Assembly (NCBI GenBank): GCA_964219355.1 | Contig: CAXPOZ010000001.1 | Location: 1,364,001 to 1,428,000, forward strand | DNA length: 64,000 bases | Direction: 5' to 3' | Origin: Parvularcula sp964219355 | GTDB lineage: Bacteria > Pseudomonadota > Alphaproteobacteria > Caulobacterales > Parvularculaceae | In this document: piece by piece, positions 59,857 to 64,000 of the stretch | Layout of the letters: each line of letters opens with the position of its first letter | Numbering within the stretch: position 1 is the first letter of the stretch | Program-made: the position numbers and the translations under genes | The notes under the pieces: model-generated | What the model was told of the DNA's origin: nothing | The model's input: only the letters and a program-made list of their open reading frames with translations | The model's database searches: none

Positions 59857-60486
59857 ATGCTCAAGCTCTATTACCGGCCCATGGCCTGCTCGCTCGCGGC
59901 GCGGATGGCGTTGATGCAGGGCGGGATCGATGCCGATTATCTGCCGGTCGATTTTACGACCCAGACATCACTGAAGGACGGGCTGTCGTTCGCGGATGTC
60001 ACTGCGAAAAAGCGCGTGCCGGTCCTTATCCTGCCCGATGGCAGCAAGCTGACCGAGAATGCCGCTGTTCTTCAGTATATTGCTGATCTGGCGCCGGGAT
60101 CAGGGCTCGCGCCTGCCGCGGATGATCCGGACCGCTACCGGCTACAGGAATGGCTCAGCTTTGTCGGTACGGAAGTGCATAAGGCCTTTCTCTTCCCCTA
60201 TTTCCGTCCGGAGACGGATGACGACGCGAAAGCGGCCTTGCGAGGCAGGGTTGGTGAAACGATCGACTATATGTCCAAGCAGATTGGCGATACGTTCCTT
60301 CTGGGCGAGAAGTTCAGCGTTGCCGATGCTTATCTGCTCTGGGCGCTGCTGCTCGTGCGGTTCACAGGGGTCGAGCTGCCAGACAACCTCACAGACTACC
60401 TAAAGCAATGCATGGCAATTGAAGCAGTTGCTGCGGCAGTCGCGATCGAACGGGAAGAGATGCAATCCTTCCCTCCACGGACATAA
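59857..60486 (+). CDS. Glutathione S-transferase
   Basis: A 209-residue cytosolic transferase: thioredoxin-like N-terminal domain (1-80, with LYYRPMACSLAARMAL, KRVPVLILPDG and LTENAAVLQYI) and a helical C-terminal domain with the FSVADAYLLW capping motif. The pattern resembles the bacterial beta class; Cys10 could be the catalytic residue. The substrate is unknown but probably an electrophile. It is the first gene of a run under the TetR palindromes, followed 11 bp later by the PfpI-like gene. Confidence 0.93.
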   Translation: MLKLYYRPMACSLAARMALMQGGIDADYLPVDFTTQTSLKDGLSFADVTAKKRVPVLILPDGSKLTENAAVLQYIADLAPGSGLAPAADDPDRYRLQEWLSFVGTEVHKAFLFPYFRPETDDDAKAALRGRVGETIDYMSKQIGDTFLLGEKFSVADAYLLWALLLVRFTGVELPDNLTDYLKQCMAIEAVAAAVAIEREEMQSFPPRT

Positions 60487-60497
60487 AGGATTGCACC

Positions 60498-61190
60498 ATG
60501 CGACTAGGCATTTTCCTGTTTGACGGCCTGACCCTGCTCGACGCGATAGGCGGGTATGAGGTGCTCGCGCGCCTTCCCGGCATGGAGACCGTGTTCTTTG
60601 CTGAAGAAGAGGTGCTGATTGCCGCGGATACGCGAGCGCTTGGCCTGACGGCGACAGCATCGCTCGAAAATATCGGCTCTCTCGATATCCTCTATATCCC
60701 CGGCGGACCGGGTGTCGACCGGGTGCTGAAGAAACCCCATGTCCTCGATGCGTTGCGCCGTCTTGATGTAGGGACAACTTGGACGGTCGGCATCTGCAAT
60801 GGTGTTGGTATCCTCGCCGCAGCTGGGATGCTGGACGGGCAATCGGCGACCACGAATTATTTCTATCGCGACGACCTCGCCGAATATGGCGTGGACGTCG
60901 TGCCTGAGCGATATCACCGGTCCGGTAAATATGTCACGGGTGCGGGTGTGTCGGCCAGTATCGATACAGGCCTCTATTTAGCCGGAGAGATCGGTGGAGA
61001 GATGGCGGGAAAGACCCTACAGCTCGGGATCGAATATTATCCGTCTCCGCCCTATCAGGAAACCGCACCCGAAGAGGCGCCTGATCGGTCTAAGGCTTTA
61101 GTCAAGGCAGTTGAAGGGATGTCGGCGCAGATATTGGCTCAGGAGCCGGGCTTTGCCGGTCGCTCTTTCGAGTGGAAATCGCCTGCCTGA
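60498..61190 (+). CDS. DJ-1/PfpI family protein
   Basis: A 230-residue protein of the glutamine-amidotransferase-like fold. The nucleophile elbow is VGICNGVGILAAAG with Cys100, and LYIPGGPGVD near 71-80 forms the oxyanion region. The arrangement resembles isonitrile hydratase and transcription-regulator-associated members; glyoxalase III or protease activity cannot be inferred. It lies 11 bp after the GST gene and 76 bp before the dienelactone hydrolase gene. Confidence 0.88.
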   Translation: MRLGIFLFDGLTLLDAIGGYEVLARLPGMETVFFAEEEVLIAADTRALGLTATASLENIGSLDILYIPGGPGVDRVLKKPHVLDALRRLDVGTTWTVGICNGVGILAAAGMLDGQSATTNYFYRDDLAEYGVDVVPERYHRSGKYVTGAGVSASIDTGLYLAGEIGGEMAGKTLQLGIEYYPSPPYQETAPEEAPDRSKALVKAVEGMSAQILAQEPGFAGRSFEWKSPA

Positions 61191-61266
61191 CTGACTGTCA
61201 GCACTTCTCGCGCTTTGTCGGCCAATCGCTATGATCCCCGGCAAAAAGGACGGAGGAGACTTGGCC

Positions 61267-62145
61267 ATGAGTACGCGTAAGCTGCCACAGGAAGCCTATG
61301 AGCTTTACGACCAATATTGCCACGGACAGGTCGATCGGCGCGGCTTTCTGGAAGGCCTCGGCGCTTATGCCGTAGCGGGGCTCACCATTTCCGGCATGCT
61401 GGCTGCGCTCCTGCCCAATTATGCGATGGCCCAGCAGGTCTCGCCCGATGATCCGGATATCGAGACTGAAACGCTGATCTACCCATCCCCGAAAGGCGCA
61501 GGCGAAATGGCGGGCCTCCTCGCCCGGCCCGCAGGGGAGGGGCAGCATCCTGCCGTGCTGGTCGTCCACGAGAACCGGGGGCTGAACCCCTATATCGAGG
61601 ATGTCGCCCGTCGGCTCGCCAAGGCGGGTTATGTCGCCCTTGCGCCCGATGCGCTCCATCCACTTGGCGGATATCCAGGCAATGATGACGAAGGCCGGAC
61701 ATTGCAGCGTGAGCGCGACCGCGAGGAGATGGTTGAAGACTTCCTCGCTGGCCTGATGACAGTGAAGGCGCATCCCTCCTCGACCGGAAAGGTTGGCTGT
61801 GTCGGCTTTTGCTTTGGCGGCTATGTCACGAATGAGCTGGCCTACCGGGCCGAAGACCTGTCTGCGGCTGTGCCCTTTTACGGCGGCTGGCCGTCAGCGG
61901 AGGATGCTGAAAAAGTCTCCGCGCCCCTCATGATCCAACTCGCTGGGCTTGATGAGCGCGTGAATGCGGGCTGGCCGCCCTATGAACAGGCGTTGATTGC
62001 GGCCGGAAAACCCTATTCGGTCCATCTTTATGAAGGCGTGAATCACGGTTTCCATAATGATTCGACCAGCCGCTTCGATCCGGAGGCCGCGGGGCTCGCC
62101 TGGCGGCGGACACTTGCCTTTTTCGACGAGCATTTACGGGCCTGA
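61267..62145 (+). CDS. Dienelactone hydrolase family protein with Tat-type signal
   Basis: A protein of about 292 residues. The start of the mature enzyme follows an N-terminal segment with QVDRRGFLEGL and a hydrophobic stretch ending AMAQQ, which fits a twin-arginine signal, so it is probably exported folded. The alpha/beta hydrolase core carries the family triad: Cys182 in GFCFGG, Asp229 in GLDERV and His260 in GVNHGF. The ATG at 61267 follows GGAGGAG. The natural substrate is unknown. It probably belongs to the TetR-controlled run. Confidence 0.9.
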   Translation: MSTRKLPQEAYELYDQYCHGQVDRRGFLEGLGAYAVAGLTISGMLAALLPNYAMAQQVSPDDPDIETETLIYPSPKGAGEMAGLLARPAGEGQHPAVLVVHENRGLNPYIEDVARRLAKAGYVALAPDALHPLGGYPGNDDEGRTLQRERDREEMVEDFLAGLMTVKAHPSSTGKVGCVGFCFGGYVTNELAYRAEDLSAAVPFYGGWPSAEDAEKVSAPLMIQLAGLDERVNAGWPPYEQALIAAGKPYSVHLYEGVNHGFHNDSTSRFDPEAAGLAWRRTLAFFDEHLRA

Positions 62146-62252
62146 CTACGCCTGTTTTCAAAAGTTGCAGGGATGTGTCTTTCTTTTGCCGTATAGTTAA
62201 CGCAAATTCTCCCCACTGCCGTTGGGGCAGACATAATTAGAGGGAACTACCA

Positions 62253-62552
62253 ATGAAATCGCTTCTTCTCGCGGGCGCCGCGCTCGTTCTGACTGCTGGC
62301 GTTGCTGTTGCTGGCGACGACCATGAAATGTCAGCCGATGACAAAGCTGCCATGAAAGAATGGGTTGCTGGCTGTGAAGCTGTCAAAGACGAAGGCAGCA
62401 TGACTGACTGCAAATGCCTCTACAAAAAAGCGCATCATGATGAAGCTGTGATGGCTGACCTCGACGCCTATGACCCCGAAGTGGGCATGGAATCGCTCGG
62501 CGAAGCTGGCACTGCTGCGATCATGGCATGCCAAAAATCAGACGACATGTAA
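62253..62552 (+). CDS. Small secreted protein of unknown function
   Basis: A 99-residue protein with a Sec signal peptide (cleavage after AVA near residue 20). The mature part is acidic and has four cysteines (about 41, 53, 55 and 93), including a C-x-C pair in DCKCLY, with two histidines nearby. A disulfide-stabilised or metal-binding periplasmic role is possible. A strong ribosome site (AGAGGGA) and a terminator downstream support it. No family is recognised. Confidence 0.7.
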   Translation: MKSLLLAGAALVLTAGVAVAGDDHEMSADDKAAMKEWVAGCEAVKDEGSMTDCKCLYKKAHHDEAVMADLDAYDPEVGMESLGEAGTAAIMACQKSDDM

Positions 62553-62602
62553 GTCGGCCTTAAGCCGATTTACCGGGCCTTTTTGGGCCTGAGTTCTTCC
62601 GG

Positions 62603-62633
62603 AAAGGGTCTCGCAACTGCGGGGCCCTTTTTT
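62603..62633 (+). terminator. Terminator separating the detoxification block from hisH
   Basis: AAAGGGTCTCGC (62603-62614) pairs with GCGGGGCCCTTT (62619-62630), with two G-T pairs, around AACT, and ends in a T-run. It lies 50 bp past the small secreted gene and 68 bp before hisH. Confidence 0.85.
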
Positions 62634-62700
62634 GTTGGGCGGGGCTTTTTGCGGGCGGCGGCGTTGCGCCTCGCGTCCGGGACGATTATCGCGGGCGCCT

Positions 62701-63330
62701 ATGCAAACCGTTGCGCTCATCGATTATGGCTCCGGCAATCTCCACTCCGCGGAGAAGGCGCTATCGCGCGTTGCCGGAGAGGGGGCGGGTGCAGCGCGGA
62801 TCTGCGTAACCTCCTCACCGGAAGAGATCCTGAAGGCGAACCGCATCGTCCTGCCCGGCGTCGGCGCATTTGGCGCCTGCATGGCGGCCCTGTCCGCCCG
62901 TGATGGCGTGATCGACGCCATGCGCGAGGCGGTGCTGGATAAGGGCGCGCCCTTTCTTGGTATCTGTGTCGGGATGCAGCTTCTGGCGAGCCGAGGGTTC
63001 GAGCATGGCGAGCATAAGGGGCTTGGCTGGATCGCAGGGTCCGTCCGTGCCCTGAAGGCAGAGGGCCTTAAAATCCCGCATATGGGATGGAATGACGTGC
63101 AGGCCAAAGAGCACGCGCTCTTCCCGCCCGATGGCGATGCCTATTTTGTGCATTCATTCTGTTTTGATGCTGAGGATCCAGCGGATATCGCAGCCACCGC
63201 AACCTATGGCGAAACCTTCCCGGCGGCGATCATCAGGGGGAATATTGCCGGCGTGCAGTTCCACCCTGAAAAGAGCCAGACCTACGGGCTTTCGCTGCTC
63301 GGCAATTTCCTCAACTGGGAGCCGTCATGA
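62701..63330 (+). CDS. hisH: Imidazole glycerol phosphate synthase subunit HisH (glutaminase)
   Basis: A 209-residue class I glutamine amidotransferase that supplies ammonia to HisF in histidine synthesis. The nucleophile is the Cys in GICVGMQLL (about 89), and His and Glu are in QFHPEKS near 187-189; VALIDYGSGN is the usual N-terminus. The ATG at 62701 lacks a clear Shine-Dalgarno. A terminator lies just upstream, so hisH needs its own promoter in the 67 bp between. It overlaps hisA by ATGA. Confidence 0.96.
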   Translation: MQTVALIDYGSGNLHSAEKALSRVAGEGAGAARICVTSSPEEILKANRIVLPGVGAFGACMAALSARDGVIDAMREAVLDKGAPFLGICVGMQLLASRGFEHGEHKGLGWIAGSVRALKAEGLKIPHMGWNDVQAKEHALFPPDGDAYFVHSFCFDAEDPADIAATATYGETFPAAIIRGNIAGVQFHPEKSQTYGLSLLGNFLNWEPS

Positions 63331-64000
63331 CCTTTACTCTCTGGCCCGCCATCGATCTCAAAGCCGGCAAATGTGTCCGCCTGCTCCATGGCGATATGGA
63401 GAAGGCGACGGTTTACGGTGATGACCCGGCGGCGCAGGCCAAAGCCTTTGAGGAAGCGGGGTTCTCTCATCTGCATGTTGTCGATCTTGATGGCGCCTTT
63501 GCGGGCAAGCCTGAAAATGCCGATGCGGTCGAGGACATCATCCGTACAACGAAGGCCAAGGTCGAAATCGGCGGCGGTATCCGGTCTCTTGAAACGGTGG
63601 AGCGCTGGCTCTCGCTTGGGGTCAGTCGCGTGATCATCGGCACGGCGGCCGTGAAGGATCCTGAATTCACTGAACTCGCTCTCAACCTCTTCTCCGGCCG
63701 GATTGTCCTTGGGATTGATGCGAAGGATGGAAGGGTCGCAACAGAGGGCTGGGACGAGGTTTCGGACATTGCGGCGTCTGACCTCATCAAACGCTATGAC
63801 CACACCTCAATCGCGGCTGTGGTTTATACTGACATATCCCGCGATGGCGCGCTGACCGGCGCGAATGTCGAGGCGACACGGGCGCTGGCGCGAGAGACGA
63901 GTATTCCTGTGATTGCCTCGGGCGGGATTGCGAAGGCGGAGGATATCTCCGATCTATTGGCCTGCCGGGACGATGGCGTGGCGGGCGCCATTCTCGGGCG
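63327..64000 (+). CDS. hisA: Phosphoribosylformimino-5-aminoimidazole carboxamide ribotide isomerase (3' end cut)
   Basis: The gene starts at ATG 63327 inside the hisH stop and is open to the window edge, giving about 224 residues of a roughly 240-residue TIM-barrel enzyme. The first catalytic Asp is in WPAIDLKAGKCVRL (Asp10), the second in YTDISRDGALTG, and IGGGIRS and ASGGIA are the phosphate-binding loops. hisF would be expected next. It catalyses the fourth step of histidine synthesis. Confidence 0.96.
   Translation, partial: MTFTLWPAIDLKAGKCVRLLHGDMEKATVYGDDPAAQAKAFEEAGFSHLHVVDLDGAFAGKPENADAVEDIIRTTKAKVEIGGGIRSLETVERWLSLGVSRVIIGTAAVKDPEFTELALNLFSGRIVLGIDAKDGRVATEGWDEVSDIAASDLIKRYDHTSIAAVVYTDISRDGALTGANVEATRALARETSIPVIASGGIAKAEDISDLLACRDDGVAGAILG

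Noticed and set aside
1..64000. CRISPR arrays, tRNA or rRNA genes, insertion sequences and phage integrases
   Set aside because: No regularly spaced repeats, T-arm-like cloverleaf segments, ribosomal signatures, transposases or recombinases were seen.

Overview
The window is a dense, high-GC stretch of chromosome from an alphaproteobacterium. It shows no rRNA, tRNA, insertion sequence, phage gene or CRISPR array. The assignment rests on gene content and order typical of that class: AddAB rather than RecBCD, a mitofilin/Mic60-like gene between hemY and hemD, an MmcB-type repair protein, an EipA/DUF1134 protein, an AmgK-MurU pair, and the order hslU-hslV-hisB-hisH-hisA. An AlkB-type hydroxylase, a TonB receptor and a K+-independent H+-pyrophosphatase suggest a free-living, probably aquatic bacterium. 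That lifestyle is inference, and I cannot name a genus.

Layout. 1-1366: two secreted or lipoprotein genes of unknown function, the first cut by the window edge. 1557-5319: H+-pyrophosphatase hppA and small membrane or periplasmic genes. 5432-8174: LysR regulator, HAD phosphatase, mmcB, 2Fe-2S ferredoxin. 8305-17480: a run of overlapping genes tsaE-amgK-murU-addB-addA, then trxA; it joins tRNA t6A synthesis, cell-wall recycling and double-strand-break repair. 17485-24795: heme genes hemY-mic60-hemD-hemC, divergent from tsaD-gpsA. 25362-29080: alkB facing a CACHE hybrid histidine kinase. 29129-34842: rlmN, acyltransferase, LytTR regulator, XRE regulator, a 37-residue membrane ORF, rdgB, hemW. 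34837-38361: second hybrid kinase and yifB/comM. 38435-42470: an envelope locus (DolP-like lipoprotein, yraN, rsmI, LpoA-like lipoprotein, EipA-like lipoprotein). 42531-45214: TonB receptor and a divergent MXKDX-repeat protein. 45293-54861: pnp, HlyIII, a membrane-anchored prephenate-dehydratase-like protein, gshB, an acyltransferase with an SGNH domain, and an AGCS symporter. 54933-64000: hslU, hslV, hisB, then a TetR/GST/PfpI/dienelactone-hydrolase block, then hisH and hisA, which runs off the window.

The clearest themes are envelope maintenance (AmgK/MurU, LpoA-, DolP- and EipA-like proteins, two acyltransferases), heme and membrane architecture, and genome care (AddAB, MmcB, RdgB). Convergent genes are packed very tightly: six pairs overlap at their stop codons and three more lie within 4 bp. 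The most unusual points are a TetR-controlled detoxification cassette lying between hisB and hisH with two matching operator palindromes, an opposite-strand gene between hslV and hslU, and a prephenate-dehydratase-like protein without the TRF motif and with a C-terminal membrane anchor. I found no mobile defence island or clearly new multi-gene system.
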